Source: JBBQTQ01 sp038213135
GTDB lineage: Bacteria > Actinomycetota > Thermoleophilia > Gaiellales > Gaiellaceae
Direction: 5' to 3'
NCBI GenBank assembly: GCA_038213135.1
Contig: JBBQTQ010000009.1
Coordinates: 1-44,913, forward strand
DNA length: 44,913 nt
The notes beneath the pieces were generated by a model. That model saw only the letters and a program-made list of their open reading frames with translations, was not told where the DNA came from and searched no databases. Shown one piece after another: positions 1 to 6,911 of the stretch. Positions within the stretch are counted from its first letter, which is position 1. Each line of letters opens with the position of its first letter. The position numbers were made by a program, and so were the translations under genes.

Positions 1-56
1 AACGGCTCGATCCGCTGCCACAACTCGTCCGAGACGATCCACGGCGCAACAGCCAT
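1..56 (-). CDS. IS5-type transposase, N-terminal fragment (runs off the window)
   Basis: The minus strand reads ATG at 56-54 and then 18 codons beginning MAVAPWIVSDELWQRIEP before the window ends. This matches the usual opening of IS5-family (IS4/5, DUF4096-type) transposases, whose N-terminus carries a 'W..S.E.W..I.P' pattern. A purine-rich GAGAGGGG lies about 6 nt upstream of the ATG and would serve as a ribosome binding site, so this looks like a real translational start. The catalytic DDE domain and the far IS end lie outside, so completeness cannot be judged. The identification rests on 18 residues only. Confidence 0.7.
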   Translation of the reverse strand, partial: MAVAPWIVSDELWQRIEP

Positions 57-139
57 CGGTACCCCTCTCAGCTTGACGACGGATACCGACGCCGTTCGTC
101 GTCAGCGAGCGGGTCCCTTCATTTCGATTCGAGTTCTTA

Positions 140-160
140 GAGTCACTTTCAAGGTGACTC
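140..160. repeat. 21-bp inverted repeat near the IS end
   Basis: GAGTCAC (140-146) pairs with GTGACTC (154-160) across a 7-nt spacer in which a further two or three pairs are possible. It lies about 85 bp upstream of the transposase start. It could be an IS-associated palindrome or a regulator site; nothing separates these. Confidence 0.45.
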
Positions 161-311
161 ACACGCTGATGGGGCGCGATGGGCGGTGCAGGGCAAGGAC
201 GCAGGGAGCGCGCGCATCGGTCGAGATACGGGCGCGAGGGAGGACGCCGCCATCCGCCGTCCAGCGCGCCCCAGCGGCCCGTGCTCACTTTGAGAGGGGC
301 TCCTCAGGCCA

Positions 312-340
312 CTGACCGGTGACTGTGACCGGTCATGTCC
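312..340. repeat. Dispersed palindromic repeat, copy 1 (imperfect)
   Basis: The sequence holds GGTGACTGTGACCGG followed almost at once by CATGTCC. The same two blocks, GGTGACTGTCACCGG and GGACATGTCC, occur in the ftsY-smc gap at 24488-24536, about 26 bp further apart there. It sits just past the 3' end of the HD-GYP gene and has no T-run of an intrinsic terminator. Confidence 0.5.
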
Positions 341-347
341 GTTCGGG

Positions 348-935
348 TCAGCTCGCCGCGGCTCGGAGCGCAGCGGTGACGCCAAAGGCGCCGCAGTCCC
401 ACGCGTCGAGGAAGGCGCGCGCGATGTCGGGGTCGAACTGCGCCCCGCTGCAGCGATCGACCTCGGCGACCGCCGCCTCGGGCGGCAGCGCGCGGCGATA
501 AGGGCGGTCTGAGGTCATCGCGTCAAACGTGTCGGCGATCGCGAGGATCCGGGCTTCCGGAGGAATCGACTCACCGGCGCGACCGGTCGGATAGCCGCCC
601 CCGTCCCAGCGCTCGTGGTGGAAGAGCACGCTCGGCAGCGCCGGCCGCAACAGGCCGACGAGCTCGACGAGCTGGGCCCCGGCAGCAGGGTGACGCCGCA
701 CCTCGGCGACCTCCTCTTCCGTCAGCGGGCCTGGTTTCTGGAGCACAGCCGGGGAGACGACGAGCTTGCCGACGTCGTGCAGGGCGCCGCCGAGGCGGAG
801 AACGGCGAGCCTCTCGTTGTCCCAGCCAAGCCGGTCGGCGATCGCCTCCGCCACCGCGGTGACACGAGCCGCGTGCCCGCCAGCGTACGGATCGCGCCGT
901 TCCAGGGCTCGTTCGAAGGCCGTCAGGATCCCCAT
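348..935 (-). CDS. HD-GYP domain protein (probable c-di-GMP phosphodiesterase)
   Basis: A 195-residue protein consisting almost entirely of one HD-GYP domain, the metal-dependent hydrolase class that linearises cyclic di-GMP. Visible landmarks are His21, the HD pair at 53-54 (LHDVGK), His82, the HH pair at 106-107, the GYP-type motif RWDGGGYP at 109-116 and Asp135/Asp138 in ADTFDAMTSDRPYR. All expected metal ligands seem present, so activity is plausible. There is no receiver, PAS or membrane segment, so the input must come from elsewhere or the enzyme is constitutive. It is cytoplasmic and follows dedA on the same strand after 43 nt. The ATG at 935 has no clear Shine-Dalgarno. Confidence 0.9.
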   Translation of the reverse strand: MGILTAFERALERRDPYAGGHAARVTAVAEAIADRLGWDNERLAVLRLGGALHDVGKLVVSPAVLQKPGPLTEEEVAEVRRHPAAGAQLVELVGLLRPALPSVLFHHERWDGGGYPTGRAGESIPPEARILAIADTFDAMTSDRPYRRALPPEAAVAEVDRCSGAQFDPDIARAFLDAWDCGAFGVTAALRAAAS

Positions 936-978
936 CGCGCCAAGGTCTGTTCAAGACCCGCGCGCGGTTTCCTGCGAT

Positions 979-1593
979 TCAGGTCTCCGGCGCGAGCCGC
1001 TTTTTCACGATGTGGACGACGACGAATGCGATCAGAACCCCTACGATCGCGATCAGGACCCCGTAGAGACCGTAACGCGAGATCGCGTCGATGACGGTCT
1101 TGCCCGTGTAGTACGCGGCCAGTCCGACGCCGGTCGCCCAAGCGATACCTCCGGCGGCGTTCCAGAAGAAGAACTTCCACCACTTCATGTGCGCGAGCCC
1201 GGCCATCCAGGCCGCGGTAAAGCGGAGCACGGGCAGGAACCTCCCGATGAACACGGTCTTCGAGCCGTGCTTGTGGAAGAACCGCTCGGCCGGCGGCAGG
1301 ACACGCTCTGCATAGCGCTCGACTCGCTTCCAGCGGCGGAAGAGGTCTCGACCCCAGCGGCGCCCGACGTAGTAGCCGCCGTTGTCGCCGATGATCGCGG
1401 CGGCGGCGGTGACCGCGATCACTGCCCAGATCTGATACTTGCCCTGCGAGGCCGCCACGGAGAGCGCGATCAGGCCCGTCTCGCCGGGCAGCGGGATGCC
1501 CGCCGACTCCAGCATCACGAAGAGAAAGAGCAACGGCAGCCCCGCGTTGATCACGGCGTCCGAGAAGAAGCTGGCGACGACGAGGGGCCCCAT
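979..1593 (-). CDS. DedA family (SNARE-associated/VTT) membrane protein
   Basis: A polytopic membrane protein of the DedA/TVP38 family, whose members act in lipid scrambling and undecaprenyl-phosphate recycling. The family motifs are an ESAGIPLPGE segment near the N-terminus, the G-x-x-x-G-Y-x-x-G-R run (GDNGGYYVGRR), and FIGRFLPVLRF followed by an AGLAHM segment. Several hydrophobic helices follow and the tail is basic. I place the start at ATG 1593 (MGPLVV); ATG 1611 is the alternative. Longer starts would run into pntAA on the opposite strand. The gene is divergent from pntAA and lies directly upstream of the HD-GYP gene. Confidence 0.85.
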   Translation of the reverse strand: MGPLVVASFFSDAVINAGLPLLFLFVMLESAGIPLPGETGLIALSVAASQGKYQIWAVIAVTAAAAIIGDNGGYYVGRRWGRDLFRRWKRVERYAERVLPPAERFFHKHGSKTVFIGRFLPVLRFTAAWMAGLAHMKWWKFFFWNAAGGIAWATGVGLAAYYTGKTVIDAISRYGLYGVLIAIVGVLIAFVVVHIVKKRLAPET

Positions 1594-1624
1594 CGGTTCA
1601 CTTCGGAGCATAAAGTTCGCCCCC
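1594..1624. promoter_or_regulatory. Very short divergent dedA/pntAA control region
   Basis: Only 13-31 bp separate the divergent starts. On the plus strand CATAAAGT (1609-1616) lies about 8 nt before the pntAA GTG and could be a -10 box giving a leaderless pntAA transcript. No -35 box or ribosome binding site is clear. This is inference from spacing. Confidence 0.3.
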
Positions 1625-2713
1625 GTGCGCGTAGGGGTGCCCAGGGAGACCGCCGCCGGCGAGACGCGCGTCGCCCTCGTTCCGGAGTCGATCTCCAGGC
1701 TCACCGACAAGGGCTTCGAGGTGTTCGTCGCGCGCGGCGCGGGCGAGGCGGCGGCGTTCCCCGACCAGGCCTACGAGGAGGCCGGGGCAAGGCTCGCCGA
1801 CTCGGTGCTCGGCGAGGCGGAGGCGATCGTCAAGGTCGCTCGGCCAAGCACAGCGGAGGCAGCCCTGCTCCGCGACGGCGACGTTCTGATCGCGTTCTTG
1901 CAGCCGCTCTCGGACCCGGCGGGGGTCGAGGCGCTGGCCGCTCGCGGCGTCGTCGGCTTCGCGATGGAGTCGATTCCGCGGATCACGCGGGCTCAATCCA
2001 TGGACGCGCTCTCCTCGCAGGCGACGGTCTCCGGCTACAAGGCGGCGCTGCTCGCCGCCGAGCACCTGCCGAAGTTCTTCCCGATGCTGACGACCGCTGC
2101 GGGGACGGTCGCACCTGCGAAGGTGCTCGTGCTGGGCGCAGGAGTCGCGGGCTTGCAGGCGATCGCGACCGCCCGCCGGCTCGGTGCGGTCGTCTCCGGC
2201 TTCGACATCCGGCCGGTCGTGAAGGAGCAGGTCGAGTCGCTCGGCGCCCGCTTCCTCGATCTCGGCATCGTCGGCGAGGAGACCGCCGGCGGCTATGCCC
2301 GCGAGCTCACGCCCGAGGAGCAACAACGCCAGCAGGCGGCGCTCGACGAGCGCATCCCCGAGTTCGACGTCGTGATCACGACCGCACTGATTCCCGGCCG
2401 CCCGGCACCCAGGCTGATCCCGGCGAGCGCGGTTTCCGGCATGAAACCCGGCTCGGTGATCGTCGACCTCGCCGCGGAGGCGGGCGGCAACTGCGAGCTG
2501 ACCGTTCCCGGCGAGATCGCTGTGCGGGAGGGCGTCACGATCGTCGGGCTCGAGAACCTGCCGGCGACGATGCCCCAGCACGCGAGCCAGCTCTACTCGC
2601 GGAACGTCGTCGCGCTACTCCAGCACCTCGCGCCCGAGGGCGAGCTGAAGCTCGACTTCGAGGACGAGATCGTCGCCGGCGCGTGCGTAACGCGCCCGAA
2701 GGTTGCGGCGTGA
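1625..2713 (+). CDS. pntAA: NAD(P) transhydrogenase subunit alpha part 1 (NAD-binding)
   Basis: A 362-residue soluble dI component of proton-translocating transhydrogenase, which transfers hydride from NADH to NADP+ using the proton gradient. It opens VRVGVPRETAAGETRVALVP, the alanine-dehydrogenase/PNT N-terminal signature, and has the Rossmann motif VLGAGVAGLQAIATARRLGA near residues 168-187. The length matches the split PntAA form, which lacks membrane helices; these are on the next gene. The start is GTG 1625, because any earlier start would extend into dedA. The stop TGA overlaps the pntAB start (GTGA), implying translational coupling. Confidence 0.95.
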   Translation: MRVGVPRETAAGETRVALVPESISRLTDKGFEVFVARGAGEAAAFPDQAYEEAGARLADSVLGEAEAIVKVARPSTAEAALLRDGDVLIAFLQPLSDPAGVEALAARGVVGFAMESIPRITRAQSMDALSSQATVSGYKAALLAAEHLPKFFPMLTTAAGTVAPAKVLVLGAGVAGLQAIATARRLGAVVSGFDIRPVVKEQVESLGARFLDLGIVGEETAGGYARELTPEEQQRQQAALDERIPEFDVVITTALIPGRPAPRLIPASAVSGMKPGSVIVDLAAEAGGNCELTVPGEIAVREGVTIVGLENLPATMPQHASQLYSRNVVALLQHLAPEGELKLDFEDEIVAGACVTRPKVAA

Positions 2714-3027
2714 AGACGGCGCAGGTGATCTTCGAGCTGACCGTGCTCGTGCTCGCTGTCTTCGTCGGCTTCGAGGTGATCTCGAAGGTGCCGACGCTCC
2801 TGCACACGCCGCTGATGTCCGGCACGAACGCGATCCACGGGATCGTGCTCGTCGGGGCGATCGTCGTCGCCGGGCTGCCCCACCAGCAGACCTGGATCCA
2901 CGTCGTCGCGCTCGCGGCGGTCGCGCTCGGCACGCTGAACGTCGTCGGCGGCTTCGTCGTCACCGACCGCATGCTCGAGATGTTCAAGAAGAAGAAGGAG
3001 CCGGAGTCGGAGAAGCCCGTTGAGTAG
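2710..3027 (+). CDS. pntAB: NAD(P) transhydrogenase subunit alpha part 2 (membrane)
   Basis: A 105-residue membrane subunit (first half of dII) with three to four hydrophobic helices and a lysine-rich tail (FKKKKEPESEK). Together with PntB it forms the proton channel. The GTG at 2710 overlaps the pntAA stop, and the 3' end overlaps the pntB start by 8 nt, so the three subunits form one tightly coupled operon. The size and the closing TDRMLEMFKKK are typical of the three-subunit enzymes (Rhodospirillum type). Confidence 0.92.
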   Translation: MKTAQVIFELTVLVLAVFVGFEVISKVPTLLHTPLMSGTNAIHGIVLVGAIVVAGLPHQQTWIHVVALAAVALGTLNVVGGFVVTDRMLEMFKKKKEPESEKPVE

Positions 3028-4405
3028 AAACGACGCGATCAACCTCGCGTACCTGGTCACGATCGTGACCTTCGTGCTGGCTCTCAGGTTCCTTTCTTCT
3101 CCGACGACCGCGCGGCGCGGGAACTGGCTCGGGGCCGCGGGAATGGTAATCGCGATCGGAGCGACGCTCGCGCAAGCGGGCCTCACGAACTACGCGTCGA
3201 TCCTGATCGTGATGGCCGTCTCCGCGCCGGTCGGAGCCTGGGCCGCGCGCGCGGTGAAGATGACCGCGATGCCGCAGATGGTCGCGCTCTTCAACGGCGT
3301 CGGCGGCGGGGCGGCGGCGCTGATCGCGCTCTCCGAGTTCCACAAGGACCACCCGAGCATCCGCTCCGACGTCGCGATCGGGATCCTGCTCTCCGGGCTG
3401 ATCGGAAGCGTCTCCTTCGCCGGCTCGATGATCGCCTTCGCGAAGCTGCAGGAGCTGATCGGCGGCAGGCCGATCACCTATCCGCTGCAGCAGGCCTCGA
3501 ACATCGGCTTGCTCGGCGGGATCTGCGCGCTGGCAATCGTGATCGGCGTCCACCCGACGCACGACTGGGTGCTGGTGCTGATGCTCGGCGGCGCACTGCT
3601 CTTTGGGATCCTCTTCGTGCTGCCGATCGGCGGCGCGGACATGCCCGTCGTGATCTCCCTGCTGAACGCGTTCACGGGAATCGCTGCTTCGGCGACCGGC
3701 TTCGAGCTCCGCAACAACGTGCTGATCGTGAGCGGGATGCTCGTCGGCGCCTCGGGCACCTTCCTGACGCTGATGATGGCCCGCTCGATGGGCCGCTCGG
3801 TCTCGAACGTCCTCTTCGGCGCCTTCGGGACGCTGCAGGCGAGCGGCGAGGCAGCGGTCGCGGGCGGCGACGGAGTCGTGCGCTCGACCACCGCGGACGA
3901 CGTCGCCGTGATGCTCGCCTACTCGCGGCGGGTCGTGATCGTCCCGGGCTACGGGCTCGCGGTCGCGCAGGCACAGCACGACGTACGCAAGCTCGCGGAC
4001 GCGCTCGAGGAGCGCGGCGTCGACGTGCGCTACGCGATCCATCCCGTGGCGGGGCGGATGCCGGGGCACATGAACGTCTTGCTGGCCGAGGCAAACGTCC
4101 CGTACGACAAGCTCTTCGAGATGGACCAGATCAACCCGGAGTTCGACCAGACTGACGTCGCACTCGTGATCGGAGCGAACGACGTCACGAACCCGTCCGC
4201 CCGCAACAGTCCGGGAAGTCCGATCTACGGGATGCCGATCCTGGACGTCGACCACTCGCAGAACGTGGTCGTCCTCAAGCGGAGCATGAGTCCCGGCTTC
4301 GCGGGGATCGACAACCCGCTCTACCTCGATCCGAAGACCGTGATGCTGTTTGGCGACGCGAAGGACTCCGTGGTGAAGCTCGTCGACGCCTTGGGTCGCG
4401 TCTAG
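3020..4405 (+). CDS. pntB: NAD(P) transhydrogenase subunit beta
   Basis: A 461-residue protein with eight or nine membrane helices (residues ~5-270) and a C-terminal NADP(H)-binding dIII domain. The dIII signature is present: VIVPGYGLAVAQAQH, the AIHPVAGRMPGHMNVLLAEA loop, then VIGANDVTNPSA and a closing GDAK. The start is TTG 3020, inside the end of pntAB, giving LSRNDAINLAYLV. It completes the pntAA-pntAB-pntB operon. The stop is one base from the 3' end of a small minus-strand gene. Confidence 0.95.
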   Translation: MSRNDAINLAYLVTIVTFVLALRFLSSPTTARRGNWLGAAGMVIAIGATLAQAGLTNYASILIVMAVSAPVGAWAARAVKMTAMPQMVALFNGVGGGAAALIALSEFHKDHPSIRSDVAIGILLSGLIGSVSFAGSMIAFAKLQELIGGRPITYPLQQASNIGLLGGICALAIVIGVHPTHDWVLVLMLGGALLFGILFVLPIGGADMPVVISLLNAFTGIAASATGFELRNNVLIVSGMLVGASGTFLTLMMARSMGRSVSNVLFGAFGTLQASGEAAVAGGDGVVRSTTADDVAVMLAYSRRVVIVPGYGLAVAQAQHDVRKLADALEERGVDVRYAIHPVAGRMPGHMNVLLAEANVPYDKLFEMDQINPEFDQTDVALVIGANDVTNPSARNSPGSPIYGMPILDVDHSQNVVVLKRSMSPGFAGIDNPLYLDPKTVMLFGDAKDSVVKLVDALGRV

Positions 4406-4406
4406 C

Positions 4407-4541
4407 TCAGCGCTTCGCGGACGTCGCGTGGATGCCGCTCGGCAGGATCACGAGCCGGCTCTGTGTGCGAGAGCTGAGCGCCGGCAGTAGCGCAAGTCCA
4501 ACGTTGAAGACCACGAGCCAGAAGAGCAGTCTCTTCTTCAC
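4407..4541 (-). CDS. Short hydrophobic peptide gene (44 aa), unknown
   Basis: A small gene: GTG at 4541 preceded by GGGGAGGGACCG, a strong Shine-Dalgarno at good spacing. The product begins VKKRLLFWLVVFNVGLALLP, a basic start plus hydrophobic stretch typical of a signal or single-span membrane peptide, followed by a short polar tail ending SAKR. A TATAAA box lies just upstream (4560-4555, minus), preceded by the GGGGAAGTACCTA motif shared with the rpmF leader. No family was recognised. The combination of ribosome site, membrane-like start and clean tail-to-tail fit with pntB makes it credible. Confidence 0.55.
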   Translation of the reverse strand: MKKRLLFWLVVFNVGLALLPALSSRTQSRLVILPSGIHATSAKR

Positions 4542-4554
4542 CGGTCCCTCCCCC

Positions 4555-4577
4555 TTTATAGGTACTTCCCCGTACCC
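4555..4577 (-). promoter_or_regulatory. GGGGAAGTACCTA motif with TATAAA box
   Basis: On the minus strand GGGGAAGTACCTA (4571-4559) runs into TATAAA (4560-4555), upstream of the 44-aa gene. The identical 13-mer occurs at 29278-29266 upstream of rpmF on the same strand. The ocd gene starts to the right on the plus strand, so the element may serve either direction. The function is inferred from recurrence and position. Confidence 0.4.
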
Positions 4578-4644
4578 GTTGTAGGTGCGGGGGCGGCACC
4601 GGTCAATTCACTCGAACGAGGGATCGAGACGTAGCCTTCGCGCG

Positions 4645-5574
4645 GTGGCGCTCTTCTTTGGAGCCGAGGATGTGTACAGGGCGGTCTCGCCGGAGCGCGC
4701 CGTCGAGGCCGTGCGGGAGGGTTTTATCGCCTACGCCCGCCGTGAGTGGCAGATGGTGCCGAAGGTCTACGTCGAGAACTATCCGGCCGGCGACTTTCGC
4801 GCGATGCCCGCGATCGGCGGCGGACACGCGCTGCTGAAATGGGTCACGTCCTTCCCGGGCAACCCGGCGAACGGGCTGCCGACTGTGATGGGAGTCGTGC
4901 TCCTCTCCGACGCCTCGAACGGCGTCCTCGAGGCGATCCTCGACGCGGCCGCGGTGACGGCGCTCCGGACGGGCGCTGCGGCAGTGCTCGCCGCTGAGAC
5001 GCTCGGGCGGGGCGGTACCGCCGCCGTGATCGGCACGGGCGTGAACGGCCGCGCAGCCGCCCGCACGTTCGTCGCGCTCGGGCGCGAGGTCCTGCTCTGG
5101 GATGCGGACCCGGCGCGAGCTGAAGCTGCTGCGCGGGACGTCGGCGGCCGTGTCGCTTCCAGCCGTGACGAAGCGCTCGCGGCGGACGTGCTGGTGACAG
5201 TCACCCCTGCCCACGAAATACTCGTCCGCGAGGGCCAGCTGCGCCCCGGCCAGCACGTCAGCCTGATGGGCGCCGACGGGCCGGGGAAGGCTGAGATCGC
5301 CGTCGAGGAGCTGCTGCGCACGCGGATCTTCTGCGACGACTGGGAGCAGGCAAGCCACGGCGGCGAGCTTGCCCATGCGGTGGAGGAAGGAAGGCTCGAC
5401 CGCGCCGACGTCACGGAGCTCGGCGCCGTCCTCGCCGGCCTTGCGCCCGGCCGCCGAAGCGCCGAGGAGCTCACGACCTTCGACTCGACAGGCCTGGCGA
5501 TCCAGGATCTCGCGCTTGCCCTGGCGGCCCTGGAAGGCGCGAACGAGCTCTCCGTCCCCGAGCTCGACCTCTAG
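4645..5574 (+). CDS. Ornithine cyclodeaminase/mu-crystallin family dehydrogenase
   Basis: A 309-residue NAD(P)-dependent enzyme of the ornithine cyclodeaminase / alanine dehydrogenase / mu-crystallin family. Landmarks are the substrate-side KWV segment (LLKWVTSFPGNPANGLPT), the DAAAVTALRTGAAA motif, the Rossmann loop VIGTGVNGRAAARTF and the C-terminal DSTGLAIQDLALA. The exact substrate (ornithine, alanine or another amino or imino acid) cannot be set. The start GTG 4645 gives VALFFGAEDVYRAVS, which fits the family; earlier codons are unlike it. It is convergent with a FAD amine oxidase; the two stop codons share a CTAG. Confidence 0.85.
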   Translation: MALFFGAEDVYRAVSPERAVEAVREGFIAYARREWQMVPKVYVENYPAGDFRAMPAIGGGHALLKWVTSFPGNPANGLPTVMGVVLLSDASNGVLEAILDAAAVTALRTGAAAVLAAETLGRGGTAAVIGTGVNGRAAARTFVALGREVLLWDADPARAEAAARDVGGRVASSRDEALAADVLVTVTPAHEILVREGQLRPGQHVSLMGADGPGKAEIAVEELLRTRIFCDDWEQASHGGELAHAVEEGRLDRADVTELGAVLAGLAPGRRSAEELTTFDSTGLAIQDLALALAALEGANELSVPELDL

Positions 5575-6677
5575 AGCAACCGCGCGGGGTCGAAGAGCGG
5601 GTCCAGCGGCTGGCGCCCCAGGATCGCGTCCGCGACGAGCTCGCCGCACATCAACCCGAGCACGTTGCCGTGCCCCGAGTAGCCGCCGGCGACCCAGACG
5701 CGCTCTTCGCCGGGCACCGGGCCGACGACCGGCAGGAAGTCGAGGACGAGCCCGAAGATCCCGGCCCAGCGGTGCGTCACCGCGACGGGACGGCCCGCGA
5801 GCTCGGACATGAACGCCTCGAGCGAATCCTGGATGCTCGGCGTCGTCACCTCCTCGGTCGTGAACTCCGAGTCCATCGCGGTATCGCGGAAGCCGCCGGC
5901 CAGCAGCCGCCCGTCCGGCCACTGCTGCCAGTAGTCGAAGCCGTGGCGGCTGTAGTGCGGACAGTCGAAGAGCCGATCGGCCAGCGGCTCGGTCGCGATC
6001 ATCTGACCGCGCGTCGGGATGATCAGGCCTTCCAGCGCGCCGAGCAGCCCGCTCGGGTATCCGTCGGTCGCGACGACGACCCGGTCCGCCTCGAGCTCGT
6101 CCAGCGAGCCGACCCGGCTGTGCTCGCGCAGCTCGGCGCCCGCCTCGGCAGCGGCAACCGCGAGCCGCCGGACGAATCGCGCCGGCTGGAGAGAGCCGTC
6201 CGGCGGGTGAAAGATCGCGGCCGCAAAGCGAGGACCCGGGCCGACCCATTCGGCGGCGAAGCCGTCCTCCCGCAGGGTTTCGAACTCGATCTGCAGCGCC
6301 TCCCGCTCCTCCTCGTCGAAAGCGAGTCGAAGGCTGCCCGTGCGGCGAAAGGCGTCGCCGGCGAGCGATTCGAGCCGGTCGAGTGCGGTCTCGGTCTGCC
6401 GCCAGAGCTCCCGCGCGGGGCCGCGTCCGATCGACTCCGCCGTTATGTCGTACGCGGCCGCTCCGCCGCGCAGTGCGAAGCCGCCGTTGCGGCCGCTCGC
6501 GCCCCCGGCGATCTCGCGCGCTTCGTGCAGGCGCACGCGAGTGCCCGCCTCCGCGAGCTCGAGCGCGCAGGCGCAGCCGGTGACGCCTCCGCCGACGATC
6601 TCGACTTCGGGCGCCCCGGTCAGGCGCACGTCCGGAAGCGCGGGCGCCGGCTCCTCGAGCCAGAAGGGGCCGCTCAC
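5571..6677 (-). CDS. FAD-dependent amine oxidase (DAO family, PuuB-like)
   Basis: A 368-residue DAO-family flavoprotein. Near the N-terminus EIVGGGVTGCACALELAEAG is the dinucleotide-binding fold, followed by the ASGRNGGF motif seen in gamma-glutamylputrescine oxidase and related enzymes. The C-terminal WVAGGYSGHGN segment closes the FAD site. It probably oxidises a secondary or primary amine to an imine with release of H2O2. GTG 6677 overlaps the stop of the 55-aa gene upstream (GTGA), so translation of the two is likely coupled. The convergent ocd gene could act on the imine or amino-acid product; that link is inference. Confidence 0.85.
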   Translation of the reverse strand: MSGPFWLEEPAPALPDVRLTGAPEVEIVGGGVTGCACALELAEAGTRVRLHEAREIAGGASGRNGGFALRGGAAAYDITAESIGRGPARELWRQTETALDRLESLAGDAFRRTGSLRLAFDEEEREALQIEFETLREDGFAAEWVGPGPRFAAAIFHPPDGSLQPARFVRRLAVAAAEAGAELREHSRVGSLDELEADRVVVATDGYPSGLLGALEGLIIPTRGQMIATEPLADRLFDCPHYSRHGFDYWQQWPDGRLLAGGFRDTAMDSEFTTEEVTTPSIQDSLEAFMSELAGRPVAVTHRWAGIFGLVLDFLPVVGPVPGEERVWVAGGYSGHGNVLGLMCGELVADAILGRQPLDPLFDPARLL

Positions 6678-6841
6678 CCGAGCAGGGTGCGAATCGCGCT
6701 CTTCGGGTTTGGCGCGTAGATCGCTCGCAAGCCGCCGGGTAGCTGATCGCCCGCCGAGTAGCGGACGTCCTCGACCGTCCAGAACCAGAGTCCGAGGAGA
6801 GCCTCTTCGGCCCTCGCCGCGACCGCCTGCGACTCGCTCAT
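6674..6841 (-). CDS. Small unknown protein (55 aa) coupled to the amine oxidase
   Basis: The frame from ATG 6841 encodes MSESQAVAARAEEALLGLWF and continues through SAGDQLPGGLRAIYAPNPKS to a stop that overlaps the oxidase GTG. An earlier ATG at 6880 has AGGAGG directly abutting it, which is too close for normal initiation. The product is soluble and of unknown function, with no recognised family. The GTGA overlap favours a real gene whose translation feeds the oxidase. It is divergent from the FN3-like secreted protein. Confidence 0.5.
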   Translation of the reverse strand: MSESQAVAARAEEALLGLWFWTVEDVRYSAGDQLPGGLRAIYAPNPKSAIRTLLG

Positions 6842-6911
6842 CGCGCAATCGTACGAAGAAACCTTGCTTCGCCCTTGCATCCTCCTAACGACTGGAGGGA
6901 AAGAGGGTCAT

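Larger units (their letters stand above)
57..347. other. Intergenic stretch upstream of the transposase
   Basis: No convincing gene is seen in these 291 bases. The stretch probably contains the right end of the insertion sequence, but its terminal repeat cannot be set because the other end is outside the window. It holds an inverted repeat at 140-160 and, near 312-340, a copy of a palindromic sequence also found in the ftsY-smc gap. Open frames here on both strands lack start signals and family resemblance. Confidence 0.6.

Noticed and set aside
766..2709. Very long open frame running into the pntAB frame on the plus strand
   Set aside because: Only the last 105 codons (from 2710) are pntAB. 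The rest is arginine-rich, antisense to the HD-GYP and dedA genes and out of frame with pntAA, as expected in GC-rich DNA.
2984..4255. 423-codon open frame antisense to pntB
   Set aside because: Low-complexity D/R/H-rich translation without family similarity; pntB on the other strand is certain.
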